Source of the DNA: Plantibacter sp. Leaf314
Lineage (GTDB): Bacteria > Actinomycetota > Actinomycetes > Actinomycetales > Microbacteriaceae
DNA length: 64,000 nt
NCBI RefSeq assembly: GCF_001423185.1
Contig: NZ_LMOB01000002.1
Location: 191,573-255,572 of the forward strand
Direction of reading: 5' to 3'
Below the pieces are notes generated by a model that did no database searches, was not told where the DNA came from, and saw only the letters and a list, made by a program, of their open reading frames with translations. The number at the start of each line of letters is the position of its first letter. Within the stretch, counting starts at the first letter, position 1. Made by a program: the position numbers and the translations under genes. Below are positions 43,888 through 52,211 of the stretch, piece after piece.

Positions 43888-45288
43888 TTACGACAGGTTT
43901 CCCGCAGGTTCCCTCGATGACGCCGTGTGACCCTCGGAGGTTGTGGCACCGTGCCCGCCGAGGTTCCGTCCACCGCGGTAGCGGGCCGCCGGGTGGTCGT
44001 CCGGCAGCCGGGCGGCTCCCCCCGTCAGGCGCTCTCTGAGCGTCTCCCCCGGCAGATAGCTGTCGCGCAGCCGTCCCCGGCGACGGAGCTCCGGCACGAC
44101 GAGCTCGACGAAATCGGTGAGCGTGTCGAGGCTGTGGTACTGGCGCAGGTTGATGCCGTCGATGCCGACCTCGTCGAGCCATCGCTCGATCTCGTCCGCG
44201 ACGACCTCCGGGGTGCCGACGGCGAAGAAGTCCCGTTCGAGATCGCTGCCGGCTCGCGCGATGAACTCGCCGACGGTGCCGGCCGTCACCTGCGGCGGCA
44301 GGGCGTCGGCCGGGACCCCCTCCGCGGCGAGCGCCTCGGCGACCGTCCGGTCCTCCGGGTGCGCCAGCGGGTCGAAGGGCAGGCTCGCGTGCACGAACCG
44401 GCCGACGAGGCTCGCGTGTTCCCGGTACTGTGCCGCCTTCGCCTCGGCCTCCTCCTGCGTGGCCGCGACGATCACGGCCGCCTGGACCACGATCTTCAGG
44501 GCGGCACCGTCGCGGCCGTTGTCGGCCGCCGCCGCACGGAACCGCTCGAGGAGCGGCCCCGCACCGCCCGGTCCGCGCACGCCGGTGAACACCGCTTCGG
44601 CATGCCGCCCGGCGAACGCGATCCCGGCCGGCGAGGCGGTCGCGGTGTACAGCAGCGGTGTCCGTTGCGCGCTCGGCTCGGACAGGTGTGGTCCGGCGAC
44701 CTGGAAGTAGCGCCCGACGTGGTCGATGTACCGGACCTTGTCGGGGTCGGAGTAGACCCCGGCCTCGCGGTCGCGGACGACGGCGTCGTCGTCCCACGAG
44801 CCCTCCCACAGCTTGTAGAGGACGTCCAGGTACTCCTCGGCGATCGCGAACCGCTCGTCGTGCGGGATCTCCTCGGCCAGGCCGAAGTTCCGTGCGGCGT
44901 TCGGCAGGTACGAGGTGACGATGTTCCAGGCGACGCGGCCGTTCGTCAGGTGGTCGAGGGTGCTCATGCGACGGGCGAAGGCGAACGGTGGTTCGTAACT
45001 CGTCGAGAAGGTGATCCCGAACCCGAGGTGCTCGGTCACGGCGGCCATCGCCGGCACGATGAGCAGCGGGTCGTTGTTCGGGATCTGCAGGCCCTCACGC
45101 AGGGCGTCCGCCGGTCCGCCGCGGAAGACGTCGTACGTCCCGACCACGTCGGCGATGAACACGGCGTCGAAGCCGCCGGCCTCCGCCGTGCGGGCGAGCT
45201 CGGTCCAGTAGCGGATGTCGGTGTACTGCTCGCGCCGATTGCCCGGCAGCCGCCAGAGGCCGTGGGTGATGTGGCTCACGCAGTTCAT
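43888..45288 (-). CDS. LLM-class FMN-dependent monooxygenase (NtaA/SnaA/DszA type)
   Basis: 466 residues from the first canonical ATG. TIM-barrel flavin monooxygenase; WTELARTAEAGGFDAVFIADVVGTYDVF and WNIVTSYLPNAARNFGL are typical of the NtaA/SnaA/DmoA/DszA group, which oxidises chelators, sulfones or dimethyl sulfide with reduced FMN from a partner reductase (none nearby). Homologous sequence continues upstream of the ATG: KRLILNLFEMNC reads in frame to about 45336, with an AGAGGAG site before an ATC codon, so the annotated start probably truncates the first beta strand. First gene of the transporter operon. Confidence 0.9.
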   Translation of the reverse strand: MNCVSHITHGLWRLPGNRREQYTDIRYWTELARTAEAGGFDAVFIADVVGTYDVFRGGPADALREGLQIPNNDPLLIVPAMAAVTEHLGFGITFSTSYEPPFAFARRMSTLDHLTNGRVAWNIVTSYLPNAARNFGLAEEIPHDERFAIAEEYLDVLYKLWEGSWDDDAVVRDREAGVYSDPDKVRYIDHVGRYFQVAGPHLSEPSAQRTPLLYTATASPAGIAFAGRHAEAVFTGVRGPGGAGPLLERFRAAAADNGRDGAALKIVVQAAVIVAATQEEAEAKAAQYREHASLVGRFVHASLPFDPLAHPEDRTVAEALAAEGVPADALPPQVTAGTVGEFIARAGSDLERDFFAVGTPEVVADEIERWLDEVGIDGINLRQYHSLDTLTDFVELVVPELRRRGRLRDSYLPGETLRERLTGGAARLPDDHPAARYRGGRNLGGHGATTSEGHTASSREPAGNLS

Positions 45289-45329
45289 CTCGAACAGGTT
45301 GAGGATGAGGCGTTTGGGACTGGACTGGA

Positions 45330-45350
45330 CGGCGATGACGGGCTCCTCTG
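45330..45350 (-). promoter_or_regulatory. Ribosome site preceding a possible ATC start of the LLM gene
   Basis: On the minus strand AGAGGAG (45349-45343) precedes an in-frame ATC at 45336 by 6 nt. No ATG, GTG or TTG lies between the in-frame stop (45399-45397) and ATG 45288; only a CTG at 45297. Confidence 0.5.
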
Positions 45351-45463
45351 CTGGAGCGGTCCGATCGATCCGTTCCGAACGGGCCGCCTCAGCACCCTAG
45401 GCGCGAGGGGCCGTGTCGGGCGGGGCGACCGCGTCACATCCCGTCATACCTCGCCCGGCCGGT

Positions 45464-46894
45464 TCACCTCGCGACGGGCGGGACCCGGTCCTGCCAGCGC
45501 AGCCGGCGCTCCAGCTGGGCGCCGAGGGCGAGGAGGGTGGTCTCGCCGCCGGGACGGCCGATCAGTTGGACGCCCATCGGCAGCCCATCGGCCGTCTGGT
45601 GCACCGGGAGGGTGATGGCCGGGAGGCCGGTCGCGTTCACGAACGAGGTGTGCGGGGCGTAGCGCACCTGCTGCTCGAAGTTCAGCTCGGGCGACGCCGC
45701 GTCGTACCAGCCGATCGGTCGCGGTGTCTGCGCGAGCGCGGGGGTGATGATCGCGTCGAACGGGGCGAACTGGGCGAGGACGCTGCGCTCGAACCGGTGG
45801 AGGCTGGCGAGCGTCTCCATGAGCCGTGTGGCCGGCAGCGCCCGACCCCGTTCGACGAGCGACCTCGTGATGGGCTCGAGGAGCGCCAGCTCCGCTTCGG
45901 AGGAGGCCGGGACACCGGCGGCGGAGGCCTGCCAGATCGTCGTGAAGTCGGCCGGGTAGCGTTCGGCGTCGCGGAGGGCGAGCTCGTCGATGCCGTGGCC
46001 CATCGCGGTGAAGGCATCGACCGCGACACCGACCGCTGCCCGGGCCTCCGGATCGTAGGCCAGCTCGTAGGCGCTGTCCCACGGGGACCCGTCGAGGACC
46101 GCCAGTTGGAACCGTCCCTCACCGCGGACGGCGTGGCCGAGCAGCGGACCGTCGTCGGCGTCGGGCGCACGGAGGGTGAAGTGGTGGTCGATCCGGCCAT
46201 GGACGCGTTCGATCATCGCGTCGAGCAGGAGCGCGGCATCGGCGACGGTCCTCGCGATCGGGCCGGGGACCACGAGTCCGGCGAGCCGGTCGACGCCGGA
46301 CCCGGCCGGGACGAGTCCCCTGGTCGGTTTCAGGCCGACGAGCCCGCAGGCGGCAGCCGGGATGCGGACGGACCCGCCTCCATCCGAGCCCGGCGCGAAC
46401 GGCAGCAGTCGGGCGGCGACGGCAGCGGCGGCTCCACCGCTCGAACCGGCGGCCCCGCGGTCGAGGGCCCACGGGTTGCGCGTCGGCTCGGCGCCGATCG
46501 GCTCCGTGTAGCCGTAGAGTCCGAACTCCGGCGTCGCGGTCTTGCCGAGACTCACCGCACCGGCGCGATCGAGCACGGAGACCAGCTCGTCGTCACTCGT
46601 CGCGACGAACTCAGCGGTGAGCCGGGACCCGAAGCGGACGGGCTGCCCCGCGCGGGACACGAGGTCCTTGTCGCCGATCGGCAGTCCCCAGAGCGGTGCG
46701 GTCCTCGACAGCTGTTCGACGGCCTCCACCCGCCCGGCGAGCGATCCGGCGGCGACCGAGGTGAACGCCCCGATCGCGTCGTCGAGTCGCTCGATGCGAT
46801 CGAGGTAGTGCCGTGCCAACTCCGTCGGTGACACCTCGTCGCGTTGCAACGCCTGCCACTGCTCGAGCGCCGTCAGCTCGTGGAGTTCCGCCAT
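45464..46894 (-). CDS. Amidase (amidase signature family)
   Basis: 476-residue amide hydrolase with the Ser-cisSer-Lys triad: Lys in PIGDKDLV (about residue 75), the Gly/Ser-rich core AAGSSGGAAAAVAARL and FAPGSDGGGSVRIPAA with the nucleophile serine region. It could be an aryl-acylamidase or a peptide amidase. TAGGCT sits 6 nt before ATG 46894 (46906-46901). It is 128 bp upstream of the LLM start and may supply or process the imported compound. Confidence 0.92.
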   Translation of the reverse strand: MAELHELTALEQWQALQRDEVSPTELARHYLDRIERLDDAIGAFTSVAAGSLAGRVEAVEQLSRTAPLWGLPIGDKDLVSRAGQPVRFGSRLTAEFVATSDDELVSVLDRAGAVSLGKTATPEFGLYGYTEPIGAEPTRNPWALDRGAAGSSGGAAAAVAARLLPFAPGSDGGGSVRIPAAACGLVGLKPTRGLVPAGSGVDRLAGLVVPGPIARTVADAALLLDAMIERVHGRIDHHFTLRAPDADDGPLLGHAVRGEGRFQLAVLDGSPWDSAYELAYDPEARAAVGVAVDAFTAMGHGIDELALRDAERYPADFTTIWQASAAGVPASSEAELALLEPITRSLVERGRALPATRLMETLASLHRFERSVLAQFAPFDAIITPALAQTPRPIGWYDAASPELNFEQQVRYAPHTSFVNATGLPAITLPVHQTADGLPMGVQLIGRPGGETTLLALGAQLERRLRWQDRVPPVAR

Positions 46895-46939
46895 GGGATC
46901 AGCCTAGGCCGCGACCCCGGTCTCGGAGCCGCCCTCTGC

Positions 46940-47521
46940 TCAGCGCTTGAGTGACTTCTGCAGGAGGACCGTGCCGATCCACCGGTCGAACTTGAACCCG
47001 ACGCGGCCCATGCGCCCCACCTCGGTGAAGCCGAACTTCTCGTGGAGCTTGATCGACGCCTCGGCACCCTTGTCGGCGATCACCGCGAGCATCTCCTTGA
47101 GGCCCGCGGCCTTCGCCCGCTCGATGAGTTCGCCGAGGAGGTCGGTGCCGAGCCCCTTGCCCGTCGCCGCCGCTCCGAGGTAGATCGAACTCTCCACCGT
47201 GAACCGGTACGCGCGCTTCTGTTTCCACGGCGCGCACAGGGCGTACCCGAGGATCTGTCCGGTCGGGTTGACCGCGACGATGAACGGCAGCTGGAGCCGC
47301 TGCAGGTAGGCGAACTTGGAACGCCACTCCGCGAGCGTCATCGCGTCCTCGTCGAAGGTCACCATGCTGTTGGCGACGTAGTGGTTGTAGATCGCACGGA
47401 TGTCGGGCAGGTCGGCCGCGGTCGCGTCCCGCATGGTGAAGGCGAACGGCGTCTCCGGCGTCGGCGGCTTCCGCAGGTGCGGTGGCAGTCGGCGCTTCGG
47501 CTCGTACTCCTCTTCCAGCAT
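46940..47521 (-). CDS. GNAT acetyltransferase (phosphinothricin acetyltransferase-like)
   Basis: 193 residues: a 29-residue charged Pro-rich extension, then a GNAT domain with AAATGKGLGTDLLGELIERA (acetyl-CoA loop, Q/RxxGxG/A type) and HEKFGFTEVGRMGRVGFKFDRW, which closely resembles the Pat/Bar subgroup that N-acetylates small amino-acid-like compounds. TAGGCT at 47533-47528 is 6 nt upstream of ATG 47521. It is downstream of ung by 65 bp. Confidence 0.85.
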   Translation of the reverse strand: MLEEEYEPKRRLPPHLRKPPTPETPFAFTMRDATAADLPDIRAIYNHYVANSMVTFDEDAMTLAEWRSKFAYLQRLQLPFIVAVNPTGQILGYALCAPWKQKRAYRFTVESSIYLGAAATGKGLGTDLLGELIERAKAAGLKEMLAVIADKGAEASIKLHEKFGFTEVGRMGRVGFKFDRWIGTVLLQKSLKR

Positions 47522-47586
47522 CCCCCCAGCCTAGCCAGGGGGCGCGGCCACGGACAGGCCTTGCGGCCCGCGCGGTGGCGGGCTGC

Positions 47587-48306
47587 TCAGTCGAGGGACC
47601 AGTCGATGGGGTCCGCCCCGCGCGAGGCGAGGAAGTCGTTCGTGCGGCTGAACGGTCTCGATCCGAAGAACCCGCGCGAGGCGGAGAGCGGACTCGGGTG
47701 GGCGGAGACGATCACGTGGCGGTCCGGGTCGTCCGGGGACGCGAGGAGCGGGGCCAACCGTTCGGCGTCCTTCCCCCAGAGGATGGACGCGAGCGGCACA
47801 GGACGCTCGGCGAGCGCGCGGATGGCCCGCTCGGTGACCGCCTCCCAGCCTCGCCGGCGGTGGGAACCGGCGGCGCCGGCCTCGACCGTGAGGACGCGGT
47901 TGAGGAGCATGACGCCCTGTCCGGTCCACTGGCTGAGGTCGCCGTGCTCCGGAGTCGGGACGCCGAGGTCGTCGCGGAGTTCGCGATGGATGTTCACGAG
48001 ACTGCGCGGCAGCGGGCGCACCCCGCGGTCCGCGGCGAACGACAGCCCGATCGGGTGACCGGGCGTCGGGTACGGGTCCTGGCCGACGATGAGGACGCGG
48101 ACCGCGGTGAACGGGGTCCGGAAGGCCCGCAGGACGAGCTCCGGTGCCGGGAGCCAGGGGGTTCCTGCAGCCGTCTCCGAAGCGAGCCAGGCATCGATCC
48201 CGGCCAGGCGGTCGGTGACCGGTTCGAGCGCTGCCGCCCAACCGTCGTCGATCAGTCCGGCCGCGGCGAGTTCCGCCGGGCTCCCACCCAGCACACCGTC
48301 CGTCAT
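47587..48306 (-). CDS. ung: Uracil-DNA glycosylase
   Basis: Family 1 UDG that removes uracil from DNA. 239 residues with the catalytic water-activating loop [17 protein letters not shown] and the Leu-intercalation loop [20 protein letters not shown] (catalytic His). The gene starts 3 bp after the preceding S51-like gene ends on the same strand and is probably co-transcribed. Confidence 0.95.
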   Translation of the reverse strand: MTDGVLGGSPAELAAAGLIDDGWAAALEPVTDRLAGIDAWLASETAAGTPWLPAPELVLRAFRTPFTAVRVLIVGQDPYPTPGHPIGLSFAADRGVRPLPRSLVNIHRELRDDLGVPTPEHGDLSQWTGQGVMLLNRVLTVEAGAAGSHRRRGWEAVTERAIRALAERPVPLASILWGKDAERLAPLLASPDDPDRHVIVSAHPSPLSASRGFFGSRPFSRTNDFLASRGADPIDWSLD

Positions 48307-48309
48307 CGC

Positions 48310-49041
48310 CTACTGCTGCTGCTCGGCGCCGATCGTGCGCACGACCACACCGTGCTCGGCGGTGAAGACCTGCCACACGCTGCCGCCGCCCAGCACGGTC
48401 AACGCACCCTGCCCGACCACGAGGGCCGTGTTCTCGTCGATCGCGACACCGCCGTCGACGACCCCGGCCTCGGTCGCGGCCACGAGGCGCCCGAGGGTGC
48501 CCCACTGCGCGGCGTGCGCCTCGACCGCGATGTCCACGAGCCCCAGGCCATCGCCGATGGTGACCTCGTCGAGTTCCTCGGACGCGGCCTCCGGACTCAC
48601 CGGGACCTCGCCGACACGCCAACCACCGATGATCGCGTGCTCGGCGGCGATCATCGCGCCGGCCGAGATGCCGAGGTAGGGCAGGCCGGCGGCGACCAGG
48701 CGACGGATGTCCGTCGCGACGGGAGCCACGGCCTCCGCGTAGGCGGACGGCAGACCGCCGCCGACGATGACGCCGTCGATCTCGGCGAGCTGTGCCTGCG
48801 CGACGACGCCGCCCTCGCGGACCACGACGCGCACGGCCTCGATCTCACCAGCGCGCGCCACGGCGCGCTCCAGCGCAGCGGACTGCTCGAGCCCGTCCCC
48901 GTCGTGGACGACGACGATCGCGATCCGCGGGGCGAGCCGGCCGGCGACGACCGCGAGGGCGGCCGCCTCGGCGATGAACGCTGCGTAGACGGTCGACTCG
49001 GTCTCTGGGGCGGCCGGACCGCCGAGGAGGAAAACACTCAC
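48310..49041 (-). CDS. Type 1 glutamine amidotransferase-like / peptidase S51 family protein
   Basis: 243 residues. The nucleophile elbow GISAGAMIAA with a serine in the catalytic position resembles cyanophycinase and peptidase E (S51). The loop GVIVGGGLPSAYAEAV is also typical. The substrate is unknown; hydrolysis of an Asp-containing peptide is possible. GTG 49041 is fixed by TAGGGT (49053-49048), 6 nt upstream. It precedes ung. Confidence 0.8.
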   Translation of the reverse strand: MSVFLLGGPAAPETESTVYAAFIAEAAALAVVAGRLAPRIAIVVVHDGDGLEQSAALERAVARAGEIEAVRVVVREGGVVAQAQLAEIDGVIVGGGLPSAYAEAVAPVATDIRRLVAAGLPYLGISAGAMIAAEHAIIGGWRVGEVPVSPEAASEELDEVTIGDGLGLVDIAVEAHAAQWGTLGRLVAATEAGVVDGGVAIDENTALVVGQGALTVLGGGSVWQVFTAEHGVVVRTIGAEQQQ

Positions 49042-49081
49042 CCTGCGACCCTACCCGGCGCCCGGGCCGCGAGGGGTCCGG

Positions 49082-49579
49082 TCAGGCCGTGATCGTCGGC
49101 AGGGTCGACCAGGGGAAGGAGATCCACCGGTCGACGCGCTTCCACACGTAGTCCGGGCGCAGCACCGTCTGCGGCTTCTCGTACAGGGTGACCGTCCGCA
49201 CCTCCGCCCCGCTGGCCTGCATGAGTTCCAGCACCATCGCGAGGGTGCGTCCGGAGTCCGAGACGTCGTCCACGAGGAGCACCCGGCTGCCAGGCAGTCC
49301 GGCCATGTCCAGCAGCGGGGGCAGGACGACGGGCTCGGGGAGCCGCGCGTCGACGCCGGTGTAGAACTCCACGTTCAACGCGCCGCACGCCTTGACGTCG
49401 AGGGCGTAGGCGATGGCACCGGCCAGGAGGAGGCCACCGCGGGCGATGGCGACGACCGAGTCGGGCCGGAACCCGCTCGCGACGATCTGGCTGGACAACT
49501 CACGGGACGCGTCACCGAACGTGGGCCAGTCGAGGACCTCTCGCTCCGGGGACGCTGCGCTGGGGTTCTCGGTCGACAT
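49082..49579 (-). CDS. Type I phosphoribosyltransferase
   Basis: 165 residues with the PRPP-binding motif VLLVDDVSDSGRTL (about 108-121) and an early VVAIARGGLLLAGAIAY. Similar to xanthine/hypoxanthine salvage enzymes (Gpt-like), with the terminal SFPWSTL helix seen in that group. Purine salvage is likely; the exact base is not certain. TAGCGT at 49591-49586, 6 nt upstream of ATG 49579. Confidence 0.88.
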   Translation of the reverse strand: MSTENPSAASPEREVLDWPTFGDASRELSSQIVASGFRPDSVVAIARGGLLLAGAIAYALDVKACGALNVEFYTGVDARLPEPVVLPPLLDMAGLPGSRVLLVDDVSDSGRTLAMVLELMQASGAEVRTVTLYEKPQTVLRPDYVWKRVDRWISFPWSTLPTITA

Positions 49580-49612
49580 CCTCCAACGCTATCCTGCCGG
49601 ACCGGGCGCCTG

Positions 49613-49618
49613 TACCAT
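49613..49618 (+). promoter_or_regulatory. -10 box of the MFS gene
   Basis: TACCAT, 7 nt before ATG 49626. The divergent phosphoribosyltransferase box (49586-49591) lies 21 bp away, so the two promoters are back to back within 46 bp. Confidence 0.5.
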
Positions 49619-49625
49619 CCCCCTC

Positions 49626-51161
49626 ATGACGCAAGATCGGCAGGCCAACGGGGCGGCGGCCGGCGGGTGGCGGACGTCCCTCCGCGGTTCGACGGCGGGC
49701 ATCACAGCGGGACTCATCGGCTGGTTGTTCCTCGTCGAGATCACGAGCGGGGTGCTGCAGGGGTACTACGTGCCGCTCATCCCCGACCTCGTCCGGCACC
49801 TCGGGGTCGTCGACGCGGACTTCAACTGGTTCGAGGCCGCCCAGCTGCTGCTGTCGGCGCTCGTGGTCCCGATCCTCGCCAAGCTCGGCGACCTGTACGG
49901 GCACAAGCGGATCCTGCTCGTCTCGACGGTCCTGACGGCCGGCGCGAGCTGGTGGCTCGTCGTCGCCGGCGACTTCTGGTCCTTCCTCGCGGCGTGGGCG
50001 CTCCAGGGGTTCTACGTCGTGTGGCTGCCCCTCGAGATCGCGCTGATCTTCGAACGCGGCCGGCGTTCCGGCACCGGGGCCTCGCAGACCCGTCGGGCCG
50101 CGGGCCTCCTCGTCGTCGCGCTCGAAGCGGGTGCCATCATCGGTGCGTTGTCCGGTGGGCGCATCCTCACGGCCCTCGGCGGCGACATCGCCGTCACGCT
50201 CATGCTCCCGGCCGTCGCCGTCACCCTCGTCTTCTTCGCCATCCTCTTCGGCGTCCCGGAGTCGGAACCGCTGCCCGGCAGGACGCTGGACCTCGCCGGC
50301 TTCGTGCTGCTCAGCCTCGCGCTCCTCCTCATCACCTCCGGCCTCACCTTCCTGCGGCTCAACGGTCCGGAGACCTGGTGGGTCTGGGCGCTCATCGGCA
50401 TCGGTGTGCTGGCGTTCCTCCCCTTCGGCCGCCACGAGCTCCGGCAAGCCGACCCGGCGATCGACCTCCGCGTCCTCCGGCAGCCCACCATGTGGCCGGT
50501 GCAGCTGACCGCCGGTCTGATCGGGATCAGCCTGCTCGGCGCCCAGGCTCCGCTCAGCACCTACGCCGGCACGCCGCGCGAGAACGGCTACGGCCTCGGA
50601 CTCGACGCGGGCGACATCTCCACTCTGATCGGCGCGTACCTGATCTCGATGATCGTCGGCGCCCTGCTGTTCCCACTCGTGTCACGCTGGGCCTCGCCGC
50701 GGATCGCGCTCATCGTCGCAGCGACGCTCGTCGCCGTCGGATACCTGCTGTTCCTGCCGTTCCACCTCGAGACCTGGCAGGTCTTCCTCAACATGGGGAT
50801 CGCCGGACTCGGCTCGGGCGCGCTCGTGGGAGCCATGCCTGCCGCGGCAGCAGCCGCAGCGCCACGCGGCCAGACGGGTGTCGCCGCCGCGTTGACGAAC
50901 ACGACGAAGACGATCGGCGGGTCGTTCGCGTCGGCCGTCTTCGGTGTCGTCCTCGTGGCCGGCGCCGCCCAGGCGGTGACGGCGGGGGCGTCGAGCCTGT
51001 CCGGCTACCTGACGGTCTGGGCGATCTGCGGTGTCGGCGCGCTGGTCGCCGCCGTCCTGCTCTGCTTCGTGCCGAAGCTGGCCTTCGCCGACGCGGCTCC
51101 CGTCGACGCGGCCCTCATGCCGAGCGCCGATCCGGCCGTCGAGCGCCCGACAGGACCCTGA
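49626..51161 (+). CDS. Major facilitator superfamily transporter (DHA2-like, about 14 helices)
   Basis: 511 residues with about 14 hydrophobic segments. The loop KLGDLYGHKRILLVS between helices 2 and 3 is the MFS motif A (GxLaDrxGrkr). The pattern fits drug/proton antiporters of the DHA2 group. The substrate is unknown. Its stop codon lies inside the first unit of a tandem repeat. No regulator is adjacent. Confidence 0.9.
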   Translation: MTQDRQANGAAAGGWRTSLRGSTAGITAGLIGWLFLVEITSGVLQGYYVPLIPDLVRHLGVVDADFNWFEAAQLLLSALVVPILAKLGDLYGHKRILLVSTVLTAGASWWLVVAGDFWSFLAAWALQGFYVVWLPLEIALIFERGRRSGTGASQTRRAAGLLVVALEAGAIIGALSGGRILTALGGDIAVTLMLPAVAVTLVFFAILFGVPESEPLPGRTLDLAGFVLLSLALLLITSGLTFLRLNGPETWWVWALIGIGVLAFLPFGRHELRQADPAIDLRVLRQPTMWPVQLTAGLIGISLLGAQAPLSTYAGTPRENGYGLGLDAGDISTLIGAYLISMIVGALLFPLVSRWASPRIALIVAATLVAVGYLLFLPFHLETWQVFLNMGIAGLGSGALVGAMPAAAAAAAPRGQTGVAAALTNTTKTIGGSFASAVFGVVLVAGAAQAVTAGASSLSGYLTVWAICGVGALVAAVLLCFVPKLAFADAAPVDAALMPSADPAVERPTGP

Positions 51162-51232
51162 GCGCCGGACCGGTACCTGAGCGCCCCCTCGGTCCCTGAG
51201 CGCCCCATCGGTCCCTGAGCCTGTCGAAGGGC
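51152..51232 (+). repeat. Tandem 19-bp repeat with cap (convergent-gap element, copy 3)
   Basis: Four units with a 19-bp period: 51152-51170, 51171-51189, 51190-51208 and 51209 onward, each based on CGGTCCCTGAGCGCC; the last runs into the cap GAGCCTGTCGAAGGG. The stop codon TGA of the MFS gene (51159-51161) is part of unit 1. It fills the entire gap to the convergent SDR gene. Confidence 0.85.
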
Positions 51233-52009
51233 CTACTCCGCGACGCGCAACGGCCCCTTCGCCAGACGGTACGGGGCCGCCTGCGCGACCGGCTTGATCG
51301 TGATGTGGTCGAGGTTCACGTGGGGTGGCAGCGAGGTCGCGTGGACGATCGCCTCGGCGACGTCGTCGGCCGACAGCGGGTCGGGCACGTCCTCGTAGAC
51401 GGCGTCGGCGCGCTCCTGGTCGCCGCCGAACCGGACGAGCGAGAACTCCTCCGTGTGCACCATGCCCGGGGCCACCTCGATCACGCGGATGGGTTCACCG
51501 TTGAGCTCCAGGCGGAGCACCTCGAAGAGGGCGCGCTCGGCGAACTTCGCGGCGTTGTACCCGCCGCCGCCGACGTACGCGACGTGTCCGGCGATCGACG
51601 TCACGCCGACGATGGTCGCCGCGCCGCCGTCGGGGATGCTCCGGCGGAGGATCGGCAGGAGCGCCTGCACGACCCGCTTCGTCCCGAGCACGTTGATGTC
51701 GTACATGCGCGCCCAGTCGTCGACGTCGCCGTCCTCGACGGAGGCCAGTCCGAAGGCACCGCCCGCGTTGTTGACGAGGGCGTGCGCCCCACCGAGCCCC
51801 TCGACCCGGGCCGCGAGGGCGTCGACGTCGGCCTGGACCGTCAGGTCAGCGACGACGGCCGTGCCGCCGATGTCGGCGACGAGCGTCTCGAGGCGGTCGA
51901 CCCGGCGGGCCACCGCGACCACGTCCCAGCCCTCGGCCGCGAAGCGTCTCGCCGTCGCCTCGCCGATCCCTGAACTCGCACCGGTCACCACCACACGTCT
52001 CGTCGTCAT
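51233..52009 (-). CDS. Short-chain dehydrogenase/reductase
   Basis: 258 residues, NAD(P)-binding Rossmann fold. TGASSGIGEA (9-18) is the cofactor motif, NNAGGAFG the structural NNAG, and the active site has the Ser in GVTSIAG and YNAAK. Similar to YdfG-type serine/3-hydroxy acid dehydrogenases. The substrate is not deducible. TACCCT at 52021-52016, 6 nt before ATG 52009. Confidence 0.9.
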   Translation of the reverse strand: MTTRRVVVTGASSGIGEATARRFAAEGWDVVAVARRVDRLETLVADIGGTAVVADLTVQADVDALAARVEGLGGAHALVNNAGGAFGLASVEDGDVDDWARMYDINVLGTKRVVQALLPILRRSIPDGGAATIVGVTSIAGHVAYVGGGGYNAAKFAERALFEVLRLELNGEPIRVIEVAPGMVHTEEFSLVRFGGDQERADAVYEDVPDPLSADDVAEAIVHATSLPPHVNLDHITIKPVAQAAPYRLAKGPLRVAE

Positions 52010-52059
52010 GCTTCCAGGGTAGCCACGCCCCGAGGGCGTTACGTCGTGTTTCCGCGCGG

Positions 52060-52088
52060 TTGGACCGTCCAGGCGGGGCCGGTAGCCT
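52060..52088 (+). promoter_or_regulatory. Promoter of metY (-35 TTGGAC, 17 bp, -10 TAGCCT)
   Basis: TTGGAC at 52060-52065 and TAGCCT at 52083-52088, with an ideal 17-bp spacer. Transcription would begin near 52095, leaving a 115-nt leader. It is one of the best promoters in the window. Confidence 0.65.
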
Positions 52089-52094
52089 CGGGGT

Positions 52095-52211
52095 CACGAC
52101 GGACCACCGTCCTGGGACGCCCCGACGACATCGATGTCGGACCGAGCGGCCGACCGGCGGCATTCGACACCCGAGCAGCACCGACCACCCGAGCAGAGGG
52201 GACCATCCATC
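52095..52211 (+). other. Structured 5' leader of metY
   Basis: Contains the hairpin GACGG/CCGTC (52098-52102 with 52107-52111), a perfect 14-bp palindrome CGACATCGATGTCG (52126-52139), and a direct repeat of ACCCGAGCAG. No SAM riboswitch class that I can recognise. It could be an operator or an attenuator region. Confidence 0.45.

Noticed and set aside
52089..52211. SAM riboswitch upstream of metY
   Set aside because: Hairpins exist but none of the conserved SAM-I, SAM-II or SAM-IV core sequences can be found.
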